Part shown: positions 36,032-45,297 of the stretch, piece by piece
How the letters are laid out: each line of letters opens with the position of its first letter
How positions within the stretch are numbered: position 1 is the stretch's first letter
NCBI RefSeq assembly: GCF_009765165.1
Contig: NZ_VLNU01000001.1
Location: 992,001 to 1,056,000, forward strand
Reading direction: 5' to 3'
DNA length: 64,000 bases
From: Lysobacter panacisoli
Lineage (GTDB): Bacteria; Pseudomonadota; Gammaproteobacteria; Xanthomonadales; Xanthomonadaceae
Program-made: the position numbers and the translations under genes
Notes under the pieces: model-generated
What the model saw: only the letters and a program-made list of their open reading frames with translations
Told to the model about the DNA's origin: nothing
Databases searched by the model: none

Positions 36032-37486
36032 TCATGCGTTGGACAGCGCCCGCGCCACCGTCGCTGGCGATGCATCGCCGAGCGTCAGGTACGCCGCGCG
36101 CAGCGGCGCAACGAAGGCCTCATTGCGCGCCAACGGGCCGAACACCGTGTCGAGCGCAAGGAATACCCCGACATCGCCCGCATCGCCGTTCGCCGCCCGC
36201 CCGATGCGCGAGAGCACCGCGTTGAGCGGATCGACCAGCGCGACGCCATCGCGCGACTGGCGCCGCACGAAGTGCATCCACCCGGCGACGGGAAGGCACA
36301 GCGCGTCGATCGAACGTCCTGCAGCGAGCGCATCGGAGATCGTGCCGAGCAGTCGTACCGGCAACTTCTGCGAGCCGTCCCACGCGATCTGCGACAGGCG
36401 GTGCTGGATCGCCGGATTGCGGAAGCGTTCCAGAATCGCACCGATGTAGGCCTGCGCATCGAAGCCGCGCGGCGCGGCGACATTCGGCGCGATGGATCCG
36501 CGCATCAGGCGCTCGACGAAGTCCGCCAGCACCGGCGTCGCCATCGCCTGCGCGACGGTGTCGATGCCGAGCAGCGAACCGAGGTAGGCGAGCGTCGAAT
36601 GCGGCGCGTTGAGCAGGCGCAGCTTGGCCTTGTCGTAGCCGGCGATCTCGTCGCTCATCGTCACGCCGACGCGCTCGAACTTCGGGCGGCCGTTGCAGAA
36701 CGCGTCCTCCACCACCCATTGCGTGTAGCGCTCGCGCTGCACCGGCCACGCGTCGTCGCATCCGAGTTGCGCACGGAGGCGTTCGCGCAGCGCGTCGTCG
36801 GTGGCGGGCGTGATGCTGTCCACCATCGAACGCGGGAACGTCGCATGGCCAGCGATCCACAGCGCCAGCTCTTCATCGAGGCGCTCGGCGAACTGCAGCA
36901 CCGCGCGACGCATCTTTCCGCCGTTGTCGGCGAGGTTGTCGCAGCTGAGCACGGTGTATGCCGCAACTCCGCGCTCACGACGCAATCGCAGGCCTTCGAC
37001 GACGTAGCCGACCGCGCTGATCGGCGTACGCGGCGAGGCGAGGTCGCTGGCGATGTCCGGATGCATCAGGTCGAGGTTGTCGCCGGCGAGGCAGTATCCC
37101 TTCTCGGTGACCGTGAGCGTGACGATGCGGACGTTCGGATCGGCTAGGCGCTCCAGCACCTGCGCACCCTGCTCGCGCGCGGCGAGCACTTCACGGATGG
37201 ACCCGATAACGCGCAACTTCGGCTGTTCGTCCAGCAGCGCCAAGGCGTAGAGGCCGTCCTGCGGCTGGAGGGCATCGCGTACGTCGCGGCTGTTGAGCGA
37301 GACGCCACAGATCGCCCAGTCGGGCTCGTCGGCCAACAGGTCGTCGACATACACCGCCTGGTGCGCGCGATGGAACGCGCCCGCGCCGAGGTGGACGATG
37401 CCGATGCGCGTCGTCGTGCGGTCGTAGGCTGGACGTGCGATGGTGGAAGGGAGCTGCGGAAGCGTGGCGTTGCTGAGGCGTTGCAT
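36032..37486 (-). CDS. uxuB: Fructuronate reductase / D-mannonate oxidoreductase
   Basis: A 484-residue polyol dehydrogenase of the mannitol dehydrogenase family. It has the NAD-binding LGAGAFHRAHQ (33-43), the catalytic-lysine motif KAKLRLLNAPHSTLAYLG and no signal peptide. It reduces D-fructuronate from UxaC to D-mannonate, the substrate of ManD. Related enzymes act on mannitol, arabinitol or tagaturonate; the surrounding glucuronate genes favour fructuronate. It is the last gene of the minus operon; the 165-base gap before it holds a repeat element, 50 bases from the chosen ATG 37486. Confidence 0.9.
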   Translation of the reverse strand: MQRLSNATLPQLPSTIARPAYDRTTTRIGIVHLGAGAFHRAHQAVYVDDLLADEPDWAICGVSLNSRDVRDALQPQDGLYALALLDEQPKLRVIGSIREVLAAREQGAQVLERLADPNVRIVTLTVTEKGYCLAGDNLDLMHPDIASDLASPRTPISAVGYVVEGLRLRRERGVAAYTVLSCDNLADNGGKMRRAVLQFAERLDEELALWIAGHATFPRSMVDSITPATDDALRERLRAQLGCDDAWPVQRERYTQWVVEDAFCNGRPKFERVGVTMSDEIAGYDKAKLRLLNAPHSTLAYLGSLLGIDTVAQAMATPVLADFVERLMRGSIAPNVAAPRGFDAQAYIGAILERFRNPAIQHRLSQIAWDGSQKLPVRLLGTISDALAAGRSIDALCLPVAGWMHFVRRQSRDGVALVDPLNAVLSRIGRAANGDAGDVGVFLALDTVFGPLARNEAFVAPLRAAYLTLGDASPATVARALSNA

Positions 37487-37536
37487 CGGGATTTCGGTCT
37501 GGGTCGTTCGTGATCGGGTGGGTGTCGCTGTAGCAG

Positions 37537-37611
37537 CTGTCATTCCCGCGCAAGTGGGAATCCGGGGTGATGCGCCGTCAGGCTGGATCCCCGCCTGCGC
37601 GGGGACGACAG
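37537..37611. repeat. 75-bp palindromic repeat, copy 2 (between GH3 and uxuB)
   Basis: CTGTCATTCCCGCGCAAGTG begins the element and CTGCGCGGGGACGACAG ends it, in the same orientation as copy 1. The outer arms match copy 1 closely; the middle differs. It lies inside the GH67-uxuB operon and could form RNA hairpins that alter uxuB expression. Confidence 0.88.
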
Positions 37612-37651
37612 CCTGTGCGACCGAAGGCGGCGCACGCCTCCGTTGCGACGG

Positions 37652-40357
37652 TCATTTCGTCACGGTCAGGGTTTTCGTCGCGCGCACGTCCGCGCTCGAC
37701 GCACCGACCTGCACCTCGTACCTGCCCGGGTCGACCGAGTACGCGTCGCGGTTCTCGTCCCAGGTGCGCAGATCCTTCGCCGGCGTGATGTCGAACGTGA
37801 CGGTGCGCGACTCGCCCGGCGCGAGGTGGATGCGCTGGAAGCCGCGCATCTCCTTGCGTGCGCGTTCATGCTTCGGATCGACCGGCTTCAGGTAGAGCTG
37901 CACGACCTCGTCGCCTGCACGCGTGCCGGTGTTCTTCACGTCCAGCGTGACCTTAATCGCCTGCGACGACGCAGCGCGCTCGCGGTCGAGCTTGAGGTTG
38001 CCGTAGTCGAACGTGGTGTACGACAGGCCGTGGCCGAACGCGTACAGCGGTTCGCCTTCGAAGTAGCGGTACGTGCGTCCGCGCATCGCGTAGTCGTCGA
38101 ATGCCGGCAGCTTTTCGTCCGCCTTGTAGAACGTGACCGGCAGACGACCCGCCGGATTCGTATCGCCGAACAGCACGTCGGCCACCGCGTTGCCGCCACG
38201 CTGGCCTGGATACCAGGCGACCAGGATCGCGGGCAGGTTCTGCTTCGCCCAGTCCACGGCCAGGGCCGAACCCGTGGTCAGTACCATCACCACCGGCTTG
38301 CCGGTCGCGTGCAGCGCTTCGAGCAGCTTGCGCTGCGTTTCAGGCAGGCGCGTGTCGGTGCGATCGCCGCCGGAGAAGCCCGGATAGTTGACCGTCATTT
38401 CCTCGCCTTCGACGTCGCCGGTGAGACCACCAACGAAGACCACCACGTCCGAATCGCGCGCGGCCTGTACCGCTTCCTCGAACGGCGGCTTCGCGCCCGG
38501 CATGCGCCACGCCAGGCGGACGCCCGCGTCGCGCTCTTCTTCGTAGTACTCCAGGCGCAGGTCGTACGCACGGCCAGCATCAAGCTTCACGCTGACGCTG
38601 TCGGCACGCAGGCGATCGCTCTTGTCCCAGTGGTCCAGCAGCAGCTTGCCGTCGACGTACAGACGGAAGCCGTCGTTCGCGGCCGCTTCGATCTGGTACG
38701 TACCCGACACCGGTGGCAGCAGCTGTCCGCTCCAGCGGATGCTGAAGTTGTCGGCCGGCACGGACTGGCCACCGTGCGCTTCGCCACGCGCCATCAGGTT
38801 GTCGGTCGGCGAACCGCGATCCCAGCGGAAGCCGATCTGCGAATCCACGCGCACCAGCGCGGGCGCGCCCGACAGATCGCGCGAGCGGAAGTATTCGCCG
38901 CGCAGGCCACGCTCGGTCGAGCCCTTGGCCGGGCGCAGGTATTGCGGCTCGATCAGCGGCGTCGCGGCGGGATCGTCGCGGCCTTCGACCAGGTCGACGC
39001 CGCGCGCATGCACGACCTGCGCGTTCGGCGCGGCGTCGCGGATGCCTTGCAGGATCGTCACCGGCGCGGCCGGCGTGCCGTAGTAGTTACCCAGCAGCGC
39101 CATCGTGTCGTCGGCGGTCGGGCCGACGACGGCAATCCGCTTCGTCTCGCGCGACAGAGGAAGCACGCCGTCGTTCTTCAACAGCACGATCGATTCCTGA
39201 GCGACCTTGCGCGACAGCGCGTCGTGCTCGGGTGCCTGGTTGACCGAGTACGGGATGCGCGCCCAGCGCACCTGCTCGGGCGGGTCGAACATGCCCAGGC
39301 GCATGCGCGCGGTGAACAGCTGGACCAGCGCCTTGTCGACTTCGGATTCGGCGATCAGTCCCTTGCGCACCGCGACCGGCAGCGACGGCGCATAGGTGTC
39401 GCCGCAGTCCAGTTCGGTACCGTTCTTCACCGCGAGCGCGGCGGCCTCCTCGGGCGTCGCGACGATCTTGTGGTGCTTCCAGATGTCGACGATGGCCCAG
39501 CAATCGGACACGACGTAGCCCTTGAAGCCCCAATCGCGGCGCAGCGTGTCTTGCAGCAAGAACTTGCTCGCGCTGGCCGACTCGCCATAGACGCGGTTGT
39601 ACGCGCCCATGACCGCATCGACCTGGCCTTCCTTCACCAACGCTTCGAAGGCCGGCAGGTAGGTCTCGCGCAGGTCGCGCTCGCTCGGGCGCGCGTCGAA
39701 CGTGTGTCGGTCGGCTTCCGGACCACTGTGCACGGCGAAGTGCTTGGCGGTGGCATCGAGCTTGCGGTACTTCGGATCGTCGCCCTGCAGCCCCTTCACG
39801 AACGTCACGCCCATGCGTGCCGTCAGGTAGGGATCCTCACCGTAGGTTTCCTGTCCACGGCCCCAGCGCGGGTCGCGGAAGATGTTGATGTTCGGCGACC
39901 AGAACGTGAGGCCCTGGTAGCGGCCGTGCTGACCGTTGCGGAAGAACTCGTGGTGCTTGGCGCGCGCTTCGTCGCTGATGACGGTGCTGATCTGCGCCAT
40001 CAGCGGCGTGTCGAACGTCGCCGCCATGCCGATCGCCTGCGGAAACACCGTCGCCGCGCCTGCGCGTGCGACGCCGTGCAGCGCCTCGTTCCACCAGTCG
40101 TAGGCGGGCACGCCCAGGCGCGGGATTGCCGGCGCGCCGTTCGCCATCTGCGCGGCCTTCTCTTCCAGCGTCATGCGCGACACCAGGTCCGCGGCGCGCT
40201 GTTCGAAGCTGCGCGACGTGTCGAGCCAGGGCTCGCTTCCCTTCGGCGGCGGCGGAGCTGGCTGCGAACTCGTAGCAGCGCTGGATGCGATCAGCAGCGC
40301 GACCGCGATTGCCGTGCGCAGCGGGCGCGTGTTCGTACGAGGTGTTCCGTTCCGCAT
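37652..40357 (-). CDS. GH3 beta-xylosidase/beta-glucosidase with PA14 insertion
   Basis: A 901-residue secreted GH3 enzyme. A hydrophobic signal (residues 15-32) is followed by Pro-rich PAPPPPKG. The barrel has KHFAVHSGPE and nucleophile D285 (GYVVSDCWAI). A PA14 domain is inserted in the second GH3 domain (about residues 460-600, TERGLRGEYFR to DNFSIRWSG, LLPPVSGTYQIEA). A fibronectin-III-like domain ends the protein. It resembles Xyl3A-type enzymes of Xanthomonas xylan loci, releasing xylose from the ends. Start ATG 40357 has GGAGAGGG upstream and follows the GH43 stop by 10 bases. Confidence 0.92.
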   Translation of the reverse strand: MRNGTPRTNTRPLRTAIAVALLIASSAATSSQPAPPPPKGSEPWLDTSRSFEQRAADLVSRMTLEEKAAQMANGAPAIPRLGVPAYDWWNEALHGVARAGAATVFPQAIGMAATFDTPLMAQISTVISDEARAKHHEFFRNGQHGRYQGLTFWSPNINIFRDPRWGRGQETYGEDPYLTARMGVTFVKGLQGDDPKYRKLDATAKHFAVHSGPEADRHTFDARPSERDLRETYLPAFEALVKEGQVDAVMGAYNRVYGESASASKFLLQDTLRRDWGFKGYVVSDCWAIVDIWKHHKIVATPEEAAALAVKNGTELDCGDTYAPSLPVAVRKGLIAESEVDKALVQLFTARMRLGMFDPPEQVRWARIPYSVNQAPEHDALSRKVAQESIVLLKNDGVLPLSRETKRIAVVGPTADDTMALLGNYYGTPAAPVTILQGIRDAAPNAQVVHARGVDLVEGRDDPAATPLIEPQYLRPAKGSTERGLRGEYFRSRDLSGAPALVRVDSQIGFRWDRGSPTDNLMARGEAHGGQSVPADNFSIRWSGQLLPPVSGTYQIEAAANDGFRLYVDGKLLLDHWDKSDRLRADSVSVKLDAGRAYDLRLEYYEEERDAGVRLAWRMPGAKPPFEEAVQAARDSDVVVFVGGLTGDVEGEEMTVNYPGFSGGDRTDTRLPETQRKLLEALHATGKPVVMVLTTGSALAVDWAKQNLPAILVAWYPGQRGGNAVADVLFGDTNPAGRLPVTFYKADEKLPAFDDYAMRGRTYRYFEGEPLYAFGHGLSYTTFDYGNLKLDRERAASSQAIKVTLDVKNTGTRAGDEVVQLYLKPVDPKHERARKEMRGFQRIHLAPGESRTVTFDITPAKDLRTWDENRDAYSVDPGRYEVQVGASSADVRATKTLTVTK

Positions 40358-40367
40358 GTCCCTCTCC

Positions 40368-42038
40368 TCACTGGTCGTCGCGCACGATGCGCGCATAGGG
40401 CCCCACCGTTGCACCGATGAAACCGCCGGCGACGTCGGTGCTCAGCACCGTGCCGTCTTCGTCCTGCTTCAGCCACGTCCATCCCGATCCACCGTCGTAG
40501 GCGAACGAGTAGTCGCCTGCATCGGCCTGCACTTTCAGCTTCAGTTCGCGCGTCGTCGCGGGCAGCGTCGCGCTCGCGAGCGTGGTCGTCGCTTCGCCCT
40601 TCCGCTTGCGCAGCGACACGTGGACGCCGTCGGCGGCGCGACGCGCGACGAAGGTGAACCAGTGACGCTCGTTCTGGAACGCAGCGAGGCCCGCTTCAAC
40701 ACCGTCGTCCTTCGGTACCGCCATCGCCGTGCTCGCCTCGAATGCGAGATGCTGCTGGCGGCGCGCGAGGTACGACGGATTTCGCAGCGTGTCCAACCTT
40801 TCGCCCAGCGGATGGATCGCGAGCCGGCCCGGATGCGCGGCGACGTCCGCCCACGGCTGCTTCGGCACGCGCGCGAACATCCACGTCGCATCGAGCGACT
40901 TGCTGTCGAAGTCGTCGCGCCAGGTGAAGTTGCCCGACAGCGGTGCCTGCGTCGCATCGCTACGGGCGAATACGGGCGACGGCGCAACCTGCGGAATGCG
41001 CTTGCCGTAGTCGAGGATCGTCGGCCAGCCATCCTTCCACGTCACCGGCAGCAGGAAGGTTTCGCGACCGGTGTTGTAGTGCACGCGGTCGTACGCACGA
41101 CTGGCCAGGAACACGGCCCACCAGCTGCCATCCGTACCCTCGACCAGATCGGCATGGCCGGCGTTGGTGATGGCATCGGCACGATCGTCGGGAAGGTCGC
41201 GCTGGGTGAGGATCGGGTTGCCCGCGTACGGCTGGAACGGCCCCCACGGCGAACGGCTGCGCGAGACGACCTGCGAGTGTTGCGGTCCGGTGCCGCCTTC
41301 GGCGCAGACCAGGTAGTACCAGCCCTCGCGCTTGTACAGGTGCGGCCCTTCGATCCAGATCGGTTTCGTCGACAGGTCGACGCCGCCGTTGAGCAGCACC
41401 TTGCGCGGCCCGACGGGCTTGAACGTCGTGCGTTCGAGTTCCTGCATCCAGATCGCGCGATGTCCGTCGTACAGCGGCGTGCCTTCCGGCGCGTCGTTGT
41501 TGAGCAGGTAGACCTTGCCGTCGTCGTCGAAGAACAGCGAAGGGTCGATGCCGTCGATGGTCTTCAGCCATATCGGATCGGACCACGGACCGGCCGGATC
41601 CTTCGCGGTGACGATGAAGTTCCCGCCGTTGTCGACCGCGGTGTTGACCACGTAGAAGGTGCCGTCGTGATACTCGATCGTCGGCGCGAACACGCCGCGC
41701 GACATGCCCAGCCCATCGAAGTCGAGCTGCGACGGCCGGTCGATGACGTGGCCGATCTGCGTCCAGTGCACCAGGTCGTCGCTCTCGAACACCGGAATGC
41801 CCGGGAAGTACGAGAACGTGGAGTTCACCAGGTAGAACTTGCCGCGCGCGCGCACGATGCTCGGGTCCGGATAGAAGCCGGCGAGGATCGGGTTGCGGTA
41901 GTGGTGCGGCGGAAGCGGTTGTTCGAAGGCGCGATCGTGGCCGCGATACTCGAACCAGTCGAACAGCACGGGCTCGGCCGCCGTCGCGGGCAGCGCGATG
42001 GCGAGCATCAGGGACAACACCGTTCCGATCCGCTTCAT
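40368..42038 (-). CDS. Secreted GH43 beta-xylosidase/arabinofuranosidase with C-terminal beta-sandwich
   Basis: A 556-residue enzyme with a signal peptide ending at PATA-A (residues 17-21). The GH43 triad is D58 (FYPDPSI), D165 (DGIDPSLF) and E230 (IWIEGPH). Residues about 360-556 form a concanavalin-like beta-sandwich (DDFDSKSLDATWMF onward), as in Gly43E-type and other beta-xylosidases. It removes xylose or arabinose from oligosaccharides in the periplasm, unlike the signal-less GH43 at 19460. It follows manD by 7 bases and precedes GH3 by 10 bases. Confidence 0.93.
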   Translation of the reverse strand: MKRIGTVLSLMLAIALPATAAEPVLFDWFEYRGHDRAFEQPLPPHHYRNPILAGFYPDPSIVRARGKFYLVNSTFSYFPGIPVFESDDLVHWTQIGHVIDRPSQLDFDGLGMSRGVFAPTIEYHDGTFYVVNTAVDNGGNFIVTAKDPAGPWSDPIWLKTIDGIDPSLFFDDDGKVYLLNNDAPEGTPLYDGHRAIWMQELERTTFKPVGPRKVLLNGGVDLSTKPIWIEGPHLYKREGWYYLVCAEGGTGPQHSQVVSRSRSPWGPFQPYAGNPILTQRDLPDDRADAITNAGHADLVEGTDGSWWAVFLASRAYDRVHYNTGRETFLLPVTWKDGWPTILDYGKRIPQVAPSPVFARSDATQAPLSGNFTWRDDFDSKSLDATWMFARVPKQPWADVAAHPGRLAIHPLGERLDTLRNPSYLARRQQHLAFEASTAMAVPKDDGVEAGLAAFQNERHWFTFVARRAADGVHVSLRKRKGEATTTLASATLPATTRELKLKVQADAGDYSFAYDGGSGWTWLKQDEDGTVLSTDVAGGFIGATVGPYARIVRDDQ

Positions 42039-42045
42039 GCGTACC

Positions 42046-43305
42046 TCACCAGTCCCACATCGAGCCATCTTCCAGCCGCGCGATCGGCAGTTGCTTCGGC
42101 GCGTATGGGTAACGGGCGGCCAGCTTCTCGTCGATGTCCACTCCGTGGCCCGGCGCTTCGCCGCAATGCAGGCGGCCGTCGCGGAACGTGTAGTCGTGCG
42201 GGAAGACCTCGTTGGTCTCGTCGGAGTGGAACATGTATTCCTGGATACCGAAGTTCGGCACCCACGTGTCGAAGTGCAGCGCCGCGCCCATGCACACCGG
42301 CGACAGATCGGTGGCGCCGTGGAAGCCGGTGCGCACCTGGTGCAGCGCGGCGAAGTCGGCGATGCGTCGCACGTGGCTGATGCCGCCGCCGTGCACGATG
42401 GTGGTGCGGATGTAGTCGACCAGCTGGTTCTCGATCAGGTGCTTGCAGTCCCAGATCGAGTTGAACACCTCGCCCACCGCGAGCGGCGTGACCGAATGCT
42501 GGCGGATCAGTTCGAAGGATTTCTGGTTCTCGGCCGGCGTGGAATCCTCCAGCCAGAACAGACGGTACGGCTCGAGGCTGCGGGCAAGCCGCGCGGCTTC
42601 GATCGGGCTGAGGCGATGGTGGACGTCGTGCAGCAGTTCGACGTCGTTGCCGTGGTCGGTGCGCAGGCGCTCGAACAGCTTCGGCACGACGTCGAGGTAC
42701 TTCGGCGTGTTCCACACGGTTTCGGCCGGCAGTTCGCTCTCGGCCGGTTCGTATGGCTTGCCACCGGTGGAGATGCCGTAGGCCTTCTTCACGCCCGGAA
42801 CGCCGCATTGCGCACGCACCGCGAGGAAGCCCTTCTCGATGTACTTGCCGACTTCGTCGCTGGCCTCTTCGATGTCGCGGCCGTTGGCGTGGCCGTACAC
42901 CAGCGCGCCTTCGCGCGAGCGTCCGCCGAGCAGCTGGTACAGCGGCAGGCCCGCCATCTTGCCGAGGATGTCCCACAGCGCCACGTCGACCGCAGCGATA
43001 GCGGTCATCGTGACCGGACCGCGACGCCAGTAGGCTCCGCGATAGAAGAACTGGAAGATGTCCTCGATGCGACCGGCGTCGCGGCCGATCAGGTTCGGCA
43101 CGAGGTGGTCCTGCAGGTACGACGCGACGGCGAGTTCGCGGCCGTTGAGCGTGGCATCGCCCAGGCCGGTGATGCCTGATCGCGTGGTGATCTTGAGCGT
43201 GACGAAGTTGCGGCCCGGGCAGGTGACGATGACCTTCGCATCGACGATCTCGCGATCGCGTGCGGAACCGTGGCGTGACTGTTCGGAAGCAGTGGGGGCG
43301 TTCAT
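42046..43305 (-). CDS. manD: D-mannonate dehydratase, enolase superfamily (ManD/RspA type)
   Basis: A 419-residue enolase-superfamily enzyme. The long block [20 protein letters not shown], then [20 protein letters not shown] and [13 protein letters not shown], is characteristic of the ManD/RspA group. [18 protein letters not shown] and [11 protein letters not shown] supply the metal site and flanking residues. It dehydrates D-mannonate to KDG, linking UxuB with KdgK. This replaces the unrelated UxuA, which is not present in the window. Some ManD homologues have weak activity or also use gluconate, but the pathway here needs this step. The start overlaps the preceding stop (ATGA). Confidence 0.92.
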   Translation of the reverse strand: MNAPTASEQSRHGSARDREIVDAKVIVTCPGRNFVTLKITTRSGITGLGDATLNGRELAVASYLQDHLVPNLIGRDAGRIEDIFQFFYRGAYWRRGPVTMTAIAAVDVALWDILGKMAGLPLYQLLGGRSREGALVYGHANGRDIEEASDEVGKYIEKGFLAVRAQCGVPGVKKAYGISTGGKPYEPAESELPAETVWNTPKYLDVVPKLFERLRTDHGNDVELLHDVHHRLSPIEAARLARSLEPYRLFWLEDSTPAENQKSFELIRQHSVTPLAVGEVFNSIWDCKHLIENQLVDYIRTTIVHGGGISHVRRIADFAALHQVRTGFHGATDLSPVCMGAALHFDTWVPNFGIQEYMFHSDETNEVFPHDYTFRDGRLHCGEAPGHGVDIDEKLAARYPYAPKQLPIARLEDGSMWDW

Positions 43306-45296
43306 CGTGCGTGGTCGTCGGAAGAGGCGGTGGGAAGGTTGAGTTCGAAGGGTCCGGCGGGCAGGTTCGCGCCGTCGAACAGCGTGCACACCGGACCATC
43401 GGCCCAGCAGTAGCGCACGCGTGTGGCGTCGTGCGCATTCGGCGCACGCAGGGTGACGGTGTTGCCCCATGCCTTCGCTTCGGCGTAGGCGCACGAGCCC
43501 GGCTGCGCGCCGCACAGTTCGAAACCGATGGGGCCGTCGGCGCCCTGTCCGACGAGATCGCCGGTGTTGTCGCCGAACGTCACCACGACCGCATCGTCCG
43601 CACGACGCGCGGACAGCGGCACCGGACCCGACGGCGGAAGCTTCTCGCCGTAAACGACATGGCGCGCGACACGCGCGAGGCGACGACCGACTTCCTGCTT
43701 GTTCGGCGGATGGATGTCGTAGTGGTCGCCGATGTCGATGGTGACGACGAGACCGCTGTGCGCATCTTCATTGGCGACGATGCGCTGCGATTCGCGCAGC
43801 GACGCCCAGCCGCTTTCGTCGGGCTTCGACTTCGGCCAGCCGTAGCCGGCGAGCTGCACGATGGTCAGCGGCGTGTCCTTGCCGAAGCGGCCGCGCCAGT
43901 CGTCGCGCAGCGTGCGCAGCAGGTCGCGATATCGCTGCGCTTCGAAGGTGTTGGATTCGCCCTGGTACCAGAGCATGCCGCGCAGGTTGTAGCGGCCAAG
44001 CGGCGCGATCATGCCGTTGTATAGCGTGGACAGACCCGCCGCGGTCTGCCACGGCGCGCGCGGCGGCGAATCGCTGCCGGGAACCGTGCGGTACTTCCAC
44101 GGGCTCGACAGCGGTGCGGTCGAACCGTCCTTGAAGCGCAGCAGGTGCACCGACGCCGGACCGGACAGGCCGCCATCGCGGTACGTGTCAAGCACGTTGA
44201 CGACGACGCTGTTCTCGCCCGCCTTGAGCAGGCCGCGCGGCAGCACGTACTCGCGACCGCTGCCGGCGCCGTAGGTGCTGCCGACGGCGGTGCCGTTCAC
44301 CCACGTCATGTCCACTTCGTCGGCAGGGCCGAGCGCGAGCGTCGCCTCCTGTTGCGCCTGCTGCGCGGTCAGCTTCACCGTCGTGCGGTACCAGACCATG
44401 CCGTCGAACGCCGCGAGGTCGGCAACGCCCCAGCGCTCCCACGCGCCGAGCTCGCGCGGTGCGGTGCGCCACTCCTTACCAGGGACGTAGGACGCGCTCC
44501 ACGGCTCGTCACCGGGCTTCGCGTCAGCGCGTGCCTTCCACCAGCGCGTCCAGATGTCGCCCCAGCGACCCACTGCGCCGACTTCATCCGTCGCGTACTG
44601 CGCGAGCACGTCGAGTTCGTCGTTGTACAGGCCGGTCGAACGCAACGCGTCGCCGCTCGTCCAGGCCTGGATGCGCGAACCGCCCCACGCGGCATTGACC
44701 AGGCCCATCGGCACGTTGACGGTCTTCTGCAGTTCGCGCGCGTAGTAGTAGCAGGCCGCGGAGAAGTCTCGGATCGTGTCGGGGCTGGTGGCCGTCCACT
44801 TCACCGGCGTGGCGAAGGTCTCCTGCGGCGTCGACGCGCCGTTCTGCGGAACGGTGAGCAGGCGGATCGTGTCGCTGGAGGCGCCGGCGATCTCCGCGCG
44901 CGCATCGAGCGAGCGCCATACCTGCAGTTCCATGTTCGACTGACCCGAGCACAGCCACACGTCGCCGACCAGTACGTCGCTGACGTTCTGCGTCGTGCCC
45001 GCTGCGCTCGCACTGAGCGTGTACGGGCCGCCGGCTTTCATCGCCGGCAACGTGGCGCTCCAGCGACCGTCGGCGTCGGCGCGCGCACGCGCGCGCTTTC
45101 CGGCGAGCGCGACGGTAACTTCCTCGCCAGCCTTGGCACGGCCATACACACGGATCGGCTGTTCCCGCTGCAGCACCGCATGGTCCTGGAACATCGTGTG
45201 CAGCAGCGGCGTACCCTGCCCTTCGGCTGCGGGCGCGGCTAAGGCGGTGGCGGCGAAAAGTGCGCCGAGCAGTGGCGCGAGACGTGCGGTTCCCAT
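43302..45296 (-). CDS. SGNH acetylesterase, sialate O-acetylesterase-like (CE20 candidate)
   Basis: About 664 residues with a signal peptide ([13 protein letters not shown]). [15 protein letters not shown] (111-125) holds nucleophile S120. A jelly-roll-like insertion (about 310-400, [13 protein letters not shown]) interrupts the SGNH fold. [14 protein letters not shown] and [14 protein letters not shown], with the Asp/His pair, complete it. Such two-part proteins in Xanthomonas deacetylate hemicellulose oligosaccharides. Here, between GH67 and ManD, acetylated glucurono-xylo-oligosaccharides are the likely substrate. Start ATG 45296 is given; ATG 45305, overlapping the GH67 stop, is equally possible. 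Confidence 0.83.
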   Translation of the reverse strand: MGTARLAPLLGALFAATALAAPAAEGQGTPLLHTMFQDHAVLQREQPIRVYGRAKAGEEVTVALAGKRARARADADGRWSATLPAMKAGGPYTLSASAAGTTQNVSDVLVGDVWLCSGQSNMELQVWRSLDARAEIAGASSDTIRLLTVPQNGASTPQETFATPVKWTATSPDTIRDFSAACYYYARELQKTVNVPMGLVNAAWGGSRIQAWTSGDALRSTGLYNDELDVLAQYATDEVGAVGRWGDIWTRWWKARADAKPGDEPWSASYVPGKEWRTAPRELGAWERWGVADLAAFDGMVWYRTTVKLTAQQAQQEATLALGPADEVDMTWVNGTAVGSTYGAGSGREYVLPRGLLKAGENSVVVNVLDTYRDGGLSGPASVHLLRFKDGSTAPLSSPWKYRTVPGSDSPPRAPWQTAAGLSTLYNGMIAPLGRYNLRGMLWYQGESNTFEAQRYRDLLRTLRDDWRGRFGKDTPLTIVQLAGYGWPKSKPDESGWASLRESQRIVANEDAHSGLVVTIDIGDHYDIHPPNKQEVGRRLARVARHVVYGEKLPPSGPVPLSARRADDAVVVTFGDNTGDLVGQGADGPIGFELCGAQPGSCAYAEAKAWGNTVTLRAPNAHDATRVRYCWADGPVCTLFDGANLPAGPFELNLPTASSDDHAR

Positions 45297-45297
45297 G

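Noticed and set aside
32109..37611. The two repeats as insertion sequences or a composite transposon
   Set aside because: They are only about 75 bp, carry no transposase, show no target duplication that I could see, and the genes between them form a coherent pathway.
37643..42380. Long plus-strand frames over the GH3 and GH43 genes
   Set aside because: Antisense to genes with intact catalytic residues; the frames lack any motif.
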